29,684 bases of DNA from Nymphaea colorata (GCF_008831285.2 NW_022205086.1:1-29684), one strand, 5' to 3'; shown: positions 1 through 11,131, counted from the first letter of the stretch. The notes: generated by a model from the sequence alone, not told the origin. Made by a program: numbers and translations.

Positions 1-78
1 AACCCCAACCCCAACCCCAACCCCAACCCCAACCCCAACCCCAACCCCAACCCCAACCCCAACCCCAACCCCAACCCC
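1..78. repeat. Left telomere, (AACCCC)13
   Basis: Thirteen perfect copies of the C4A2 hexamer open the sequence, the C-rich strand reading 5' to 3' inward. With the G4T2 array at the other end this shows a complete linear macronuclear chromosome. The repeat is the one used by Tetrahymena and, mixed with G3T3, by Paramecium, not the G4T4 repeat of spirotrichs. Confidence 0.98.
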
Positions 79-128
79 AGCTCGTCATAATGATACGAAT
101 GGATAATAATAGATTAATAATAATATAT

Positions 129-875
129 ATGAAGTATTAGCTTGTTGCGCTTGCCGTTGTTGCCCTCCTCGCCTCTGTTTTGTATTCCTTTGAGCCCCAA
201 CAGCTCCAAATGTAGGAAGCCTCGGCCAACTTTTCCGAAAATGACAAAGCTGATGTGAGGTGGACGGTGAGCAAGGCCGGTATCATGTATAACACCAACT
301 ATTCTGCCCTTGCAGACTACGTCAAGAACTAAATCAGACTCACATACGGTAGCTACTGGACTGTTATCGTCTACAGCAGGAACGACTACAATTCAAAATT
401 CTACCTCACCGGAACCTATGACCCCACCCACCTCAACAAACGCTACTACCAAGTCACAGACTCCCAGCCTTACGGGTTCAGCCTCCTCCTGCTATAGACC
501 AACAACACTGCCGTTCAATCCCAAGAGGAGCAAGGAGAGCCCAAGAAGTTTTAAATCGTGAAAAAGGAAGGTTCCTTGCAGTACACAAAGACCAAGAGTC
601 CCACTGTAAGTTCCTCGCAAGAGGCTGGCATCGACTTGGCCATCACCACTGCCTACACTTGGAACAAGAACATCGTGGACTTCTCCAAGGTGCTGCAGAA
701 GCTGACCGAAACCAACCTCAACGAACACTGGGAGGTGTGCACCAGCTTTGAAGGCCTGCCCAACTTCGCCTTCAGATACACTTCGCCCTATGACCAATGG
801 ATGGAGTACAGTGGATACGGCATCGGAAGCACCCATTGGCATGTCTACATCTGGAGAAACGTCATCACCGGTTGA
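129..875 (+). CDS. Small secreted protein of unknown function (248 aa)
   Basis: A single intronless frame of 248 residues, read with TAA/TAG as Gln (for example at 138-140, 330-332 and 552-554) and closed by TGA. The first ~20 residues (MKYQLVALAVVALLASVLYS) form a clear signal peptide, so the product should enter the secretory path. The mature part is rich in Tyr, Trp and Asn and has no later membrane segment. A stretch near residues 60-85 (ALADYVKNQIRLTYGSYW) has a faint likeness to dynein light chain LC8 sequence, which I would not rely on. The ATG is the first in frame and lies 50 bp from the telomere behind an A/T-only stretch. The next gene converges on it with 34 bp between the stops. 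Function unknown. Confidence 0.85.
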
Positions 876-909
876 TCATCCAAACAATCTCATCAAAGAT
901 GATTAATAA

Positions 910-1686
910 TCAAAGTCTATACACATAGAACTCAGTCCACTCCTCTCCTTTCCCCTGGAAGATGTCACACCGAACTTTAGGCTTTGCTCCTTCAAAAAAG
1001 ACCTACAAGCATGTCGGTTTTCCCAAGCTGATCGACCTCGTCTGCGTAGTGTAAGCTACTTGTTCAAAGTTGGCTTTGAAGAACTGCAGATCCAGCTTGG
1101 CCTTGGCGCTGAGAAAGAAGCCAGATTCTTTATCCTCGACTGCAGGTTTTTCGTTGATTTTGACAGGCTCCGAGTGGTAGAAGCCGAAGAAGTGATTCTG
1201 ACTCACCAGCACGTACATAAGCGAGGAGAGCTTGTTGCAGGTGAAGATGATCTTCTCCCAGGAAAGAGCAGTGAGGGTGAGTAGAGATTTCTTGGCGAGG
1301 TCCTTGGTGGCTTCCTCAGTCTTGCCTTCGAACTTGCTGAAGTACTTTTCGATCTTCTTGATCATCTTGCCGTCGTTGGCGAAAAAGCCCTTATTGAGCA
1401 CGTCGGATTTGGTAATGGAGTGGAAGAGGGGGGAAGCCTTTTCGACGCTGACCAGCAGGATGGAATTGTTTTTCTCCTTGAGACTGTATTCGGACTTCCT
1501 GCGGGGAGAGCTGGTCTCCTTGAGGTAGCACTTGGTGCAGAGGACGGAGATGGATCCATTGTCGTCGTAGATGACTTACGGAGGGTTTTCGTTGCAGCGC
1601 GAGCATTCGTTTTCGCTTTTAGAGTAGGAGTATATCTCGGAACACTTCGAGACGCAGTCCTTACAGAGCCCGTGCAAATGATCCAT
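910..1686 (-). CDS. Cys-finger protein of unknown function (258 aa)
   Basis: One open frame on the minus strand from ATG (1684-1686) to TGA (910-912), crossing Gln codons TAA (about 1576) and TAG (1003-1005). The N terminus carries regularly spaced cysteines: C8, C11, C15, then C28-x2-C31 and C50-x2-C53, with His3 and His5 close by. This looks like a pair of treble-clef or B-box-like zinc knuckles, but I cannot assign a family. The rest (about 60-258) is a mixed alpha/beta region with Lys-rich helices and no membrane segment or signal peptide. The start is forced by the finger, since the next Met would remove it. Its ATG faces the ATG of the E3 ligase gene across only 11 bp. Confidence 0.8.
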
Positions 1687-1697
1687 ATTATATTATA
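1687..1697. promoter_or_regulatory. 11-bp divergent intergenic region (attatattata)
   Basis: The only DNA between two divergent start codons, pure A/T and TATA-like on both strands. If both starts are right, each core promoter must lie inside the other gene's 5' coding region or both genes share this element with almost no 5' UTR. Confidence 0.55.
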
Positions 1698-4600
1698 ATG
1701 GAGGAAGTTGAACCATTCATCAGTCACCCCCTCAAGCAGTACCTTTTTGAAGGAGAAGAAGACATAAAATAGGTAAAATTCAATACACCCAACGCCGTGA
1801 AGATCTTCGAATACATCACCAGTGCAGCTAACAAACAGGCCGTCGGAATAATAGCCAAAGCCGTCTTCTCATGCTATCCATAACTGCTGCAGCTCAGCGC
1901 CAGCGAGTCCAGTGGCAGATCCGTGTGCGCCAAGATCGTCACCCAGGGCGAAACCAGTAAGAAGTGTGTTATTTAGTTGTGGAGTGCCTCAATTGTCGCA
2001 TGGACGAGAGCTGCATCATCTGTCTCAACTGCTTCAAGAACGGCAACCACGAGGGACATAAGGTGCTCTACAAGAAGGCCTACGGAGGCTGTTGCGACTG
2101 TGGAGACGCCGAAGCTTGGAATCCTCAAGGATTCTGCAAGGAGCATTCGGGTGAAGCTCAGGATATAAGCATAGATGCTGCTACAGTCCACGCGTTCAGC
2201 TTGCCGCTTCAGGACATGTTCTACCTCTACTACAGGCTGAAGCTGCGGAGGGACAGTCAGAAACTGGAAAACATAGCGTACCAGCTCATCCTGAGCATCT
2301 TCGAGAAGGTGATCGAGCAGGGACCCAAAGGAATCAAACTGCTGGCGCTTTTCCTGCAGAGCAGACTGCCGGACAGCCTGAAGTTCAACCAATCCTTGCA
2401 GAGCCAGCCGGTCCTGACTCACATCTTCACGTGGAGGTTCATCGGGAGGGATTTGCGAGCTTGGTAGAACATCTTCATCAAGATGTTTCCGTATTACCAG
2501 TTCAAGAAGGTGCTGCTTGCCACTTATATCGAGTGCTTCCCCACCCTCTACGTGTGTGAGGAGGCATGCATGGCTGGCCAATCCCTGGCTTGCCAGATAC
2601 TCACCAGCTATAAGCTAGTCGAAGAATACATTGACAGCGAAAATAGCCAGCCAATAGGCTACAATACCACAGGCATAATCGATCCGTAGCAAATAAACTG
2701 CCTTTCTAGCATGCTATGCACGGACCTCTAAAAGATAATCAAGCTGCAAGAGCCAGTGCCTGAAAAGTATATGCGACTGCAAGTCTCCAAGGGCATGCAT
2801 TTGCTCTTCACCTCCCACACCCTCCTCAACAGCGAAATGAGCAAGTAGAAGGAGCTATCGGCTGCAGCCAACAAGAAAGAGTAGCCAGCCAAGAAGGTGA
2901 AGAAGAACAAGAAGAAGAAGCAGCAGGACGAAGAAGAGAAGCCCAAAGTAGCCTTCTTCAATCCCACTTTCTTCATGATTAGGAACATCCGCCTCATCGT
3001 CAACGAGTTCACCTCTCTCCAGCTGCTCAGCTCACTCCTCAGAGTCATCAGGAAGGATCGCGTATCCCTGCTTAGGGCCTTGAAGGAATTCGCTGATCTC
3101 ATCGATAAGGATTCCGATAGTCTGATCATCTTCAGACCCTATGACCGAGCCTTCGCACTCACTCTCTTCACGCTCTGCGAATAAAAGCTAGAAAGACTAT
3201 TGGAGCACAACTTCAAGAGGGATTTGATGGAACTGCTGGGCAAGAATGAAGAGAGCTTCTAGAACTGGCTGAGGAAGGTCGAGGAGCGCATGCTGACCAC
3301 CTATTTCTTCTACTCGCACATCCTGTGCAACGAGGACAGGGGATACCACTCCAGTTTCTTCAACTACATTTACCTCTATCGCAGCAAGGACAAGTTCCTG
3401 ATCAGCACAGATACCCTCCAGCTCAAGATGGTGGCGCTGCTCAGCACCAGCAAACCCACTCTCGACTTCCCCAAACTCATGAAGTTCTAAGACTTCGACG
3501 AGGAAAAGTGGACACTCTACATCCTCATCATCCTCTACCAAGAACTGCAGTTGCTCTACGTGGGAACCTTCTCCGAGATCTACATTAGCCACTTCGATTT
3601 GGACGATAAGTTCAAGAAGGAAGGGATTAGAGAAGACGTGATTCACTACTTGGCGAAGTTCGTTGCGGGAGAGGGCAACAGTGTCACTCTCTAAAAAGCT
3701 GCCCAGTTCTGCAAGGCCTTCCTCTTCTAAGACATAGATTACCTCAAGAAGTGCCTCGTACAGTGCTGCAACTACGTCAAGGAACGCAAATTGTTCGAAC
3801 TAAAGGAACAATACAGGACGGAGAAACCTTTCAACTATAAGGACTTTGAATTGAGACAGAAAGACGATAAATTCTCTAATAAAAGTATTGAACAAGCAAG
3901 GCCATAGCTGACACACTGCCTCGTTGAAGGATACAACTGCACCATCTTCTCCCACTACTGGAATGACGAAAACATAGAGACATTTAAGCGAGTCCTCATC
4001 AATCTCTACGAATAGACTGCCAAGACGGAAGTGCAGGATAGCTTGGTAGAACTCGCCACCATCATCTGCAAGTTCTGTGCCAGTCTGCGCGCCTTCGGGA
4101 CAACTGAACAGCAGCTAGTCGTCGATTAGATCTTGCTGAGGATGCCCATTTCCCCATAAATCAAGCAGAAACTGTCCCAGTTCAAGGGTTTGATCGGAGG
4201 AGAGGAAGAGATACAGCCTGACGCAAAACTGAAGGAAAAAAAGGAACTGCTGATGCTGAAGAAGATGAAGAAAATGGAAGAGATAAGAAGGAAGAAAGAG
4301 TAAAACATGACCACCATTCGATAGGTCCACAAGATAGAGGAGGAGACGCATGAAGCTGAAGAGTATTGCGCCATCTGCCGCAAGAAGGACAGCGAAAAGC
4401 ATCAACTGGTCTACTTGGTCAACCTCAACATAAGGAATCTATAGAAGCTAGCCAATCTGGGGCCTGGAGTGCAAACCGCTTCATTCACCACTTGCTACCA
4501 TGTCTTTGATTACGAATGCTTAGAGAAGTAGTCTAAGAACGAGTATGAAGCCATTCTGAGATGTCCCATCTGCAGGAAGGTGGGTAACATCTTCCTGCCA

Positions 4601-5713
4601 GCTTACCCCCTCATCTCGCAAGAGAAAAGCCATCCTTTCGTAAAAGCCTGCATCGAAAGAGTGACACAGGTGATGATGACCATCCACAGCTATAGAGAAA
4701 TCGACCCCATTCAGTAGCTCTTCAAAAGCTTCTACCACTACGTTCTTCTTTCCCAGTTCGAAGAGGAATATGTTCGCAAAAGCAGGCTCAGGCTTTACCG
4801 AATAATCCTGGAGCTTTTCTCTCACTTCGAAATCCAAAAGCACTTGCAAGGACTCGTGGAGAAATTCACTCATAATGAAATAGCTCTCAATCCCAAACTG
4901 CTGAAGAAGGACAGGATCAACATCATCAATCTGAGAGCGGGAGAGGCCATGATCGAGGATGAGGAGGACTCATAAATGGAAGATGAGGAGTAGAGTTAAG
5001 AATTTTTGATGGTAGAAACCATTCCAAAGAACGTACAAGCCATCAAGAAGACTTCTTCTAAAGAAAAAAACAAAAAGGTTTCACTTTCGCCAGTGTTTAA
5101 GTATATTGGAATACGCATCCTAAGGAGCATCTTGGACAATCTTGAGCTAGCAAAAAAGAGCAATACAATGGTCGGGGAAGAGGAAAATGCAGATAAGAAA
5201 TAAATCTAACTCTTTGACAGCAAAAGTAAATAAAATAATGCTCTAAAATAGGCAATCCTGCCTTAAGTCCAAGCAAGCATATAATTGGCTGTCGATGAGC
5301 TGCTTGGAGTACCCTCCAAGCCACTATAAAAGAAATTCGGTTCCCACCAGCTTTAGTTCAGAAAGTTGCCTTAAACTTTCAGCTGGGATATGAGCAAAAA
5401 CGACTGTGACCTTTGCAGGCAACCCTGCCACGACTTGTTTGTTTGCCTCCTGTGTCCCTGGAAGGGATGCATAAACTGCAAGCCAGGAGGAGTCAACAAG
5501 CATTTCCCAGTCGAACACGGCGAAACGTCAGCCTTCATGCGAGTCAATGACGGCTTCGTCTACATCATCGGCACGAGGGTGCTCAAGAAAATCGACTGCC
5601 TCTATCTCAACGAATGGGGAGAGCCTCTAAGACTGAAGAAGGAGTGGAGCAGTTTCTGCCTGCAGGGGGATGTGCTGGAGAAGGCCAAGAACATGTTGTT
5701 GCGGGACTAGTGA
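1698..5713 (+). CDS. UBR-type E3 ubiquitin ligase (N-recognin, UBR1/2/3-like, ~1331 aa)
   Basis: Two exons joined by a 20-nt intron (1957-1976) give 1331 residues ending at TGA 5711-5713. Visible parts in order: a UBR box at about 77-147 with the typical Cys/His pattern (CLNCRMDESCIICLNCF, HEGHK, CCDCGDAEAW, CKEH); a long helical middle with a Lys-rich linker near 395-415; a RING-like domain at about 885-955 (CAIC ... CYHVFDYEC ... CPIC); and the C-terminal cap at about 1230-1331 with CDLC, CLLC, CINC, HGETSAFMRV and YLNEWGEP. This order is that of the UBR1 group, which binds destabilising N-terminal residues and passes ubiquitin to Lys. At 1331 residues it is shorter than yeast or animal members. 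Many Gln codons are TAA/TAG. The intron falls inside the UBR box, and splicing restores GETIVECLNC. Family call is firm; which UBR paralogue is not. Confidence 0.93.
1957..1976 (+). other. 20-nt intron in the UBR ligase gene
   Basis: gtaagaagtgtgttatttag. The frame changes here, and removal joins A|TT into Ile, restoring the conserved Cys spacing of the UBR box. Canonical GTAAG donor and TTTAG acceptor. Confidence 0.9.
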
Positions 5714-5837
5714 TTGCGCTAACTTATAGAATATAAATCAATTATTCCATCCTTTTCTAAAGCAGCAAATGGCTAGTTTCAGTATTTTCCCAGATGGTGG
5801 GGACGTGGTTGGGTGCGAATGCAGTAGTATATGAAGA

Positions 5838-6158
5838 TCAGATGGTTTTGGAGCTGGTGTCGATGTGGAGCAGCGAGATGGATTTAACCCTCTTGCTGAG
5901 CCAAGGACCCACTTCCAAGTGGTGGCCTGTCCGCTTTATTATGCTCTTCCGGTGCTGTTCCACCATCTACTATACCATTTCCTGAGGCGCGCCCATCGCC
6001 ACGCCCTTGGAGGAGAACCACCCCATTACTCGCTCCAGCACAACTCCCGACTCGGGACAGTACGAGGAAGCGTTGGAGAGGTTATCCCAGGGGTCGAAGA
6101 TAGCCTCCATGAGTTGCTCCTCGGAGTCCTGCGAGTCCTCGAAGGAAGAGTTATCCAT
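5838..6158 (-). CDS. Small protein of unknown function (106 aa)
   Basis: Frame from ATG 6156-6158 to TGA 5838-5840, crossing two adjacent TAG (Gln) codons around 5967-5972. The product begins acidic (MDNSSFEDSQDSEEQ), has a Trp-containing middle (PWDNLSNASSYC, VMGWFSSKGVAMG) and a basic C-terminal half (HRKSIIKRTGHH, LSKRVKS). No signal peptide or membrane segment. The GC-rich codon use of the first 65 codons matches the neighbouring genes and supports coding; the last 40 codons are less certain and could hide an intron. I recognise no family. Confidence 0.6.
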
Positions 6159-6880
6159 TCTTTAAAATTATTTATAGTCTAGCCATTGTGCAATTAAAAT
6201 TTAAGGCCTTCCCCCGATATGAACAGCAACTAAATTCAAAATATAGAGCTTTCAACTTTTTGGAACTGGTTGGATCGATATCAACATCTTTCTATTGGAT
6301 TTCTGCAATGGAAAAAAAGAAAAGAAAAGGGAAAGAGCTCGTCTGTGGCTGTTTTAACCACGCTAGCTAGGCCTGGATTAGCCTTTGTCGACTGGTGGGA
6401 ACGATTTGGAGAGCGGTTGGCATGACAGGATAAGGATATAATAATTCCTGAATGTTTCAAGGTTCAAACTGAGCAGGAACCTACATTCCTTCCCCACTCC
6501 CACATCTGCTTCATTTGCGCTCCATTTGCAAATAGTTTGCCATAAGAACCAGATATAAAAATATCTCAAACATCTCAATCAGCAAGATGAGCCAATTTTT
6601 GCTCCTGGAACACAAACAGTGAAGCCAAACTAGTGGCAAACAAGTCCCAATATTTTTCAAAGAGGCCTATTGCCATTTATGGAGGCGGTAGAACAACAAA
6701 AAGTCCTGTTAGTTATATTACTATCTCTACGATTATAACTTAGCCAAATGCCATCCAAATGATCATAATAACATCATCATCTCCCTCACCAGGAGTGTTA
6801 TATGATCGTAATAAAGAAGGTGAGCATTATTCAATGTTTTTATTGGGATGGATGCTACGGGCAATAAATGGAGCATCATT
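6159..6880. other. Gene-free AT-rich spacer
   Basis: Lies 3' of the Cys-rich gene and 5' of the small unknown gene, both on the minus strand. With only TGA as stop, moderately long open stretches occur on both strands (for example about 6188-6451 plus), but their codon use is AT-rich and unlike the window's genes. No tRNA cloverleaf found; ggttcaaac near 6460 resembles a B box but its flanks do not pair. Confidence 0.6.
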
Positions 6881-9748
6881 TCAAAAGGCTGCGTTCATAC
6901 TACTGGCGTAGCATCTCTTTCTGCTTTCACTCCACAAATTGCCTGCACTGCATGTGCATATATAGCCGGTTTCTGCCCGGTAGAGAGGATTGGCGCCATT
7001 CACATAAGCGAAGAGGGCATCGTCGCTCAGCTGAATCAAGCTCACCTTGTTGTCCTTGCCGTCCTTGTTCTTAATGGGGGCGATGCTGGTGGCGGCAGGG
7101 ATGCCCGAACAGCTCACGAAAGAGCTCTTGGAGAGGTCGATGGAGCCGGTGAAGGGAACACAGGTGAAGGTGAAGATGTCCCACGCGTAGCCAGGGTTGC
7201 AGACGCAGGAGAAAGCATTGGCGCTGTTCACTGTGCTGAAGGAAATAGAACTACAATCCACGCACTGGATGAGAATATCGTTCCAGAAGAAACCCTGGGG
7301 GCATTAGCAGTTAAAGTTGTCGACGGAAATGCCGGTGGATCCACCGACCCCGTTACAAGAGGTGAGCACTCCAGCAACAGTCTTTATGTAGTTTTGGGTG
7401 GCAATGATGATGCCAGTGAAGTCACAGTTGAATGTGTTTTTATTCCAGATGTGGTTAGGGAGGCAGTAGCAGGTATTGGAGGTTGCTGTAGAGGTGGCAT
7501 TTCTCTGAACGTTGCAGGAGACACAAATGGAGACTCCGTCACCCACCATGCCTGTGGGACACTTGCAGGAAGCGGTTGAGTTTTCCCAGAGGAAACCGGG
7601 GAAGCAAACGCACTGGTTTTTGGTGGTGGAAAGGCCGTTAGCACCGGGAATGGAGGAACAGGCGATGCAGGTGGAATTAGGCAGCTGGTAGTTGCCTGAT
7701 CCGCAGGGACATTTAGCAGCTGAGCACACGCAACTGTTGCTCTTCCAGTTTCTACCTGAGTTGCAGACGCATTGCCCTTTGGATGCTGCACTGGATGCTC
7801 CGGGGATAGTCGAGCAGGCCTTGCAGACTCCGTTGATGATTACGCCAATTGCCGAATCGCAGGCGCATTTGCTAAGGGTGATATTCCACTTGTTGGCACC
7901 TAAGCAGCCGCAAACAGTACTGGAAATCCTTACTCCGGTGGATCCATCAGCAGCCAAGCAGCTCATGCAGGTTCCCGAGGGGGTAATCACTGAGTTTGGA
8001 TCAGCGCATGCGCAGATGAAGTTAAGGGGGTCCCAGACATAGCCGGCTGTGCATCCGCACTGGTAAGGAGAACTGGGGTCTGCTTGCCCTGAAGAGCCAG
8101 GGATTTTTGAGCAGTCTTTGCATCCATTGGGACTCATGAATTGGTTGGGAGTATTGCAGATGCACTGCGATGTATTTCTGTTCCAATTCGACCCGGTAGC
8201 ACAAGCACACACTCCATTGCCCGATCCTTTGGGTGAACTGGCTCCTAGGATGGCTGAGCACGGCCCACAGCCTCTCCCTTTTCCCAGATCAAAGTTCTTC
8301 TGGTAGTCACAGGTACATGAACCACCCACAAAGGTGTAGTTTTTGGCGCATTGGCAAGTCTTCTTCTGGTCTTTGCTGTCCTTGCTCTCCTTGCTCTCCT
8401 TGCTGTCCTTGCCGTCGCGGAAGTTGTAGTTAGGGATTGAGTTCTTGATGTTGCAGCTTTGGCAAGTTCCAGTAGCGCTGTTGAAGGTAAATCCCTGGAC
8501 GAGATTGCAAGCCACGCACTGCTGGGTGATTGCCGACCAGATGAAGCCAGGAGCACAACTGCAGACGTTGGAGGGATCAGAAGCCAGTCTGGGGATAGCG
8601 TTGGGTATGTTAGAACAAGGAGAGCAGGAGGGAGAGGCGGCTCCTGCCTTGGTGGACCAGTAATAGTTGACGCAGGTGCCTGTTCCGCACTTGGTGGCAA
8701 CAGTGACCGAGTTGCATGCGTCACAGCTCTTGGTGGCTGGGTTCCAGATGAAGTTTTGCTGACAGATGCAAGATCCTCCGTAAGAGTAGATGGAGAAGGA
8801 AGTGTCGGTGTATGTGATGCTGAGACAGGTCACGCACAGGTTTTGCTGCCAGAGGTAACCGGGACATTTCTGTTGGCATGTGGAAAGAGTGGCATCAGCG
8901 CAGGGTAAGCAGCTGCTTGTGGTCGAATCCCAGTAGGAATCAACTTCACAAGTGCATCCACCATTAATAGGAACTGGGGAAGTGGTTCCTAAAATGCCAG
9001 AACAATCTCCACAAGTGTTACTCACTGAATTCCAGACGAATGAGGAGCAGCTGGCTTGCTGGCATTGAGGAGCAGTGACTGATGCATCGCTACAGGCAAT
9101 GCAAGCTGAGCCAGTCCATGTCAATCCAGGCAGGCAGACGCAGCTTCCAGCATCGCTAAGAATGAAGTTGTTTGTGCTGGCGATTGAACTGCAAGCAGTG
9201 CATGCGGATCCACTCCAATAGTATCCTCCACAGGAATCCGCTAAGCAGCCAGTCTAATCAGCACTGCTGCAGGCCACGCACGATTGGGAAACGCTGCTCC
9301 ATGCCCACCCTGGCGCACAGGCGCAGTCATTGTTTCCGTTGTACTTGTTGATGGCATTGGCGAAGCCGGAACAGGGGGTGCAACTGGAAGAGGCAGTCAT
9401 GAAGATGTTGCTGCAGCGGTTGCATACGTCCTGCGAGGTGAGGGAGCTGCAGCTCTGGCATGTGCTGGAAGTGGAGACCCAATAGTAATTGGGAGCGCAG
9501 TTACACTGGGTGTTGTCTGCAGCAACTGCCGATGCGTCAGTGTTGCTGATGGTGAGGCAGGAGACGCAACTGGCACCGTTCCAATAATAAAACGGACAGG
9601 TAGAGGTACTTACTCCGCAGAGTTAGGCAGAGGGGATGGATGTGCATGGCTGGCAAGTGTTATCAGCTGCGTAGTATTGATTGTTTGGACAGATTTGCTG
9701 GTGAGTGAGGGCAGCTACCAGCATCAAAAGGATGACTTTTTGAAGCAT
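6881..9748 (-). CDS. Secreted cysteine-rich repeat protein (955 aa)
   Basis: One uninterrupted 955-residue frame from ATG 9746-9748 to TGA 6881-6883, with TAA/TAG Gln codons (for example near 7304 and 9250). It starts with a short signal peptide (MLQKVILLMLVAALTHQQ). The rest is tandem Cys modules of roughly 40-55 residues built on the pattern C-x-C-x2-G-x2-W ... C-x2-C-x2-I, as in CACAPGWAWSS ... CVACSS. This is the style of the furin-like/growth-factor-receptor Cys repeats greatly expanded in ciliates, including surface immobilisation antigens. There is no hydrophobic C-terminal tail for a GPI anchor or membrane span, so it is probably secreted or laid down in a coat or granule. One module is stretched by a charged K/D/E/S insert at about residues 440-462, and a shorter KNKDGKDNK insert lies nearer the C terminus. 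The AT-rich divergent spacer upstream separates it from the MORN gene. Confidence 0.88.
8369..8420. repeat. In-gene 9-bp repeats coding a K-D/E-S low-complexity insert
   Basis: On the plus strand near-identical 9-mers of the type ctttgctgtcc / cttgctctc repeat without gaps; on the coding (minus) strand they give GKDSKESKESKDSKDQKK. Likely grown by replication slippage; it keeps frame because the unit is 9 bp. Confidence 0.75.
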
Positions 9749-10372
9749 TTTGTGAGGATTTGCCTTTAAATTATATTAGAGGGTAAAATGGGCTGCCTTT
9801 TTAAGGAAAAAAAGAGTTTTTGATAGAAAAGCTTCCACAATATGCCAAACTTCTATTTTTAGCTCGTTGCTGGCCTTCTGAGCTCAAAATATTTGATTCG
9901 TATTTATGGCTCAGCCAGAGGAAAAACAATAATTTGAGGGCTAAATAATGAAACGGTGTTGCAGGTGATGGAGGGGATATGGATTTATATCAGGTGCGAT
10001 TCTGATGGAAAATATAAACAAAATAAGCATATAACGCTTGTGGAGAAAAAGTCCATCACTCAATATAATATAACCATTTTCAATATTAAATCAGCAGATA
10101 TGGTAAAAATTAACAAAATCCACCCCATCGCTCCTTAGTGGACAGCAGGAGCTGTTGATTTATCAACAGATCCAACCTAATTATTAACTTCAGAAGCTAT
10201 TAGAGAATCCAATGCGTATTATTACATCCCTTCCTATTGTAAGCTAATTTCATCATCTTACACAAGTTAGATAACTGAACAAGGCGGAGGGCATTTAAGA
10301 TAGTGCAGGTAGAGGGGATAGGGGATAAAAGATTAGGCGTGGCAGTTGTTGTATGATATAATTCAAATTTGA
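9749..10372. promoter_or_regulatory. Divergent spacer between Cys-rich and MORN genes
   Basis: AT-rich DNA holding both promoters. A 134-codon frame (ATG 9968 to TGA 10370-10372) runs through it and ends directly before the MORN ATG, in the same frame. Its codons are AT-rich (AAA, ATA, TAT, AAT), unlike all other genes here, and a frame of this length is not rare when TGA is the only stop, so I treat it as non-coding. A G-rich motif aggggataggggataaaag lies about 60 bp before the MORN ATG. Confidence 0.5.
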
Positions 10373-11131
10373 ATGGGCAATAGCCAGATCTGCCAGAATT
10401 GCGACCGTCTCACCACCACCGACAGCACCATCAACGCCAAAATAGCAAACAAAAGACAAATAGTCACCCTCTCCTACGCTCAAAAACCAGCAGTAGAAAA
10501 CACAGCCAACATCCAAACAGCCATCACGCAGGTGTCACAACTGGAGCTTCCCCCCAGGTTCCTCCATTTCACAGGCCACGGAAAAGTGGAATACAAGACT
10601 GGGTGGACCTACGAGGGTAACATGGTCAATGGAGTGAGAGAAGGCAGCGGGAGGATGACATGGCCAACTGGCGACTACTATTAGGGACAGTTTATGAATG
10701 GAAGAGCAAGCGGAAGAGGGGTCTTCCAAACATCCAACGGTACCAGATACGAGGGATAGTTCATCAACGATTAAATCATAAGGGGAAAGCGCGTTTCTGC
10801 GGACGGTTTATAGATATACGAAGGATCCTTCCTGAGCCACAATTTCGACGGCTATGGGATGCTGATAGTGGAGGGTTCCTTTTAGTACAAAGGCATGTTC
10901 CGCAAGAACATGATGGAAGGCTCTGGCAGGATCAAATACGCTGATGGCAGTCTCTACGATGGAGCATTCAAGGCTAATAGGAAGCACGGTTATGGGATAT
11001 ATACTTACGCCAACGGACAACGCTTCGAGGGATACTGGAAGGAGGGATAAAGAGTAGTTGATTCGTTAGGCCTCCACTATTCGATGCAAAACCCCATGAA
11101 GGCTGAGCGAAACTGTTAAGTTGTTTTTTGA
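10373..11131 (+). CDS. MORN-repeat protein with lipidation-type N terminus (252 aa)
   Basis: One frame of 252 residues, ATG right after an in-frame TGA, ending at TGA 11129-11131; six or more Gln are TAA/TAG. Residues 1-12 (MGNSQICQNCDR) have Gly2 with Ser and two cysteines, as in N-myristoylated and palmitoylated proteins. Residues ~75-235 hold about seven MORN repeats (consensus Y-x-G-x-F/W-x2-G-x2-x-G-x-G): YEGNMVNG, YQGQFMNG, YEGQFIND, YEGSFLSH, YKGMFRKN, YDGAFKAN and FEGYWKEG. Repeats 3 and 4 are degenerate. MORN proteins commonly act as scaffolds at membranes and the cell cortex, including in apicomplexans and ciliates. No kinase or enzyme domain is fused, so a cortical scaffold role is inferred. 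Confidence 0.92.

Noticed and set aside
1973-2581. 202-codon minus-strand frame inside the UBR gene
   Set aside because: Opposite strand of a domain with firm UBR-box motifs; open only because of coding-strand codon bias.
3197-3646. 149-codon minus-strand frame inside the UBR gene
   Set aside because: Leu/Glu/Val-rich antisense shadow with no domain and no start context.
129-5713. Window full of pseudogenes (standard-code reading)
   Set aside because: Interruptions are TAA/TAG at Gln-like positions, TGA is absent within frames, and domains continue through them; the ciliate code explains this.
6188-6451. Possible small genes in the 0.7-kb spacer
   Set aside because: No ATG in a convincing position, AT-rich codon use, no recognisable motif on either strand.
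6455-6475. tRNA B-box-like ggttcaaactg
   Set aside because: The T-stem does not pair and there is no acceptor or anticodon stem around it.
6848-7579. Long plus-strand open frame opposite the Cys-rich gene
   Set aside because: Shadow of the minus-strand gene; composition is antisense to Cys modules, and the minus frame has a signal peptide and regular Cys repeats over 955 codons.
9968-10372. 134-codon frame ending at the MORN start codon
   Set aside because: AT-rich codons unlike every other gene here; with TGA the only stop a frame of this length is not surprising. Could be revisited with RNA data.
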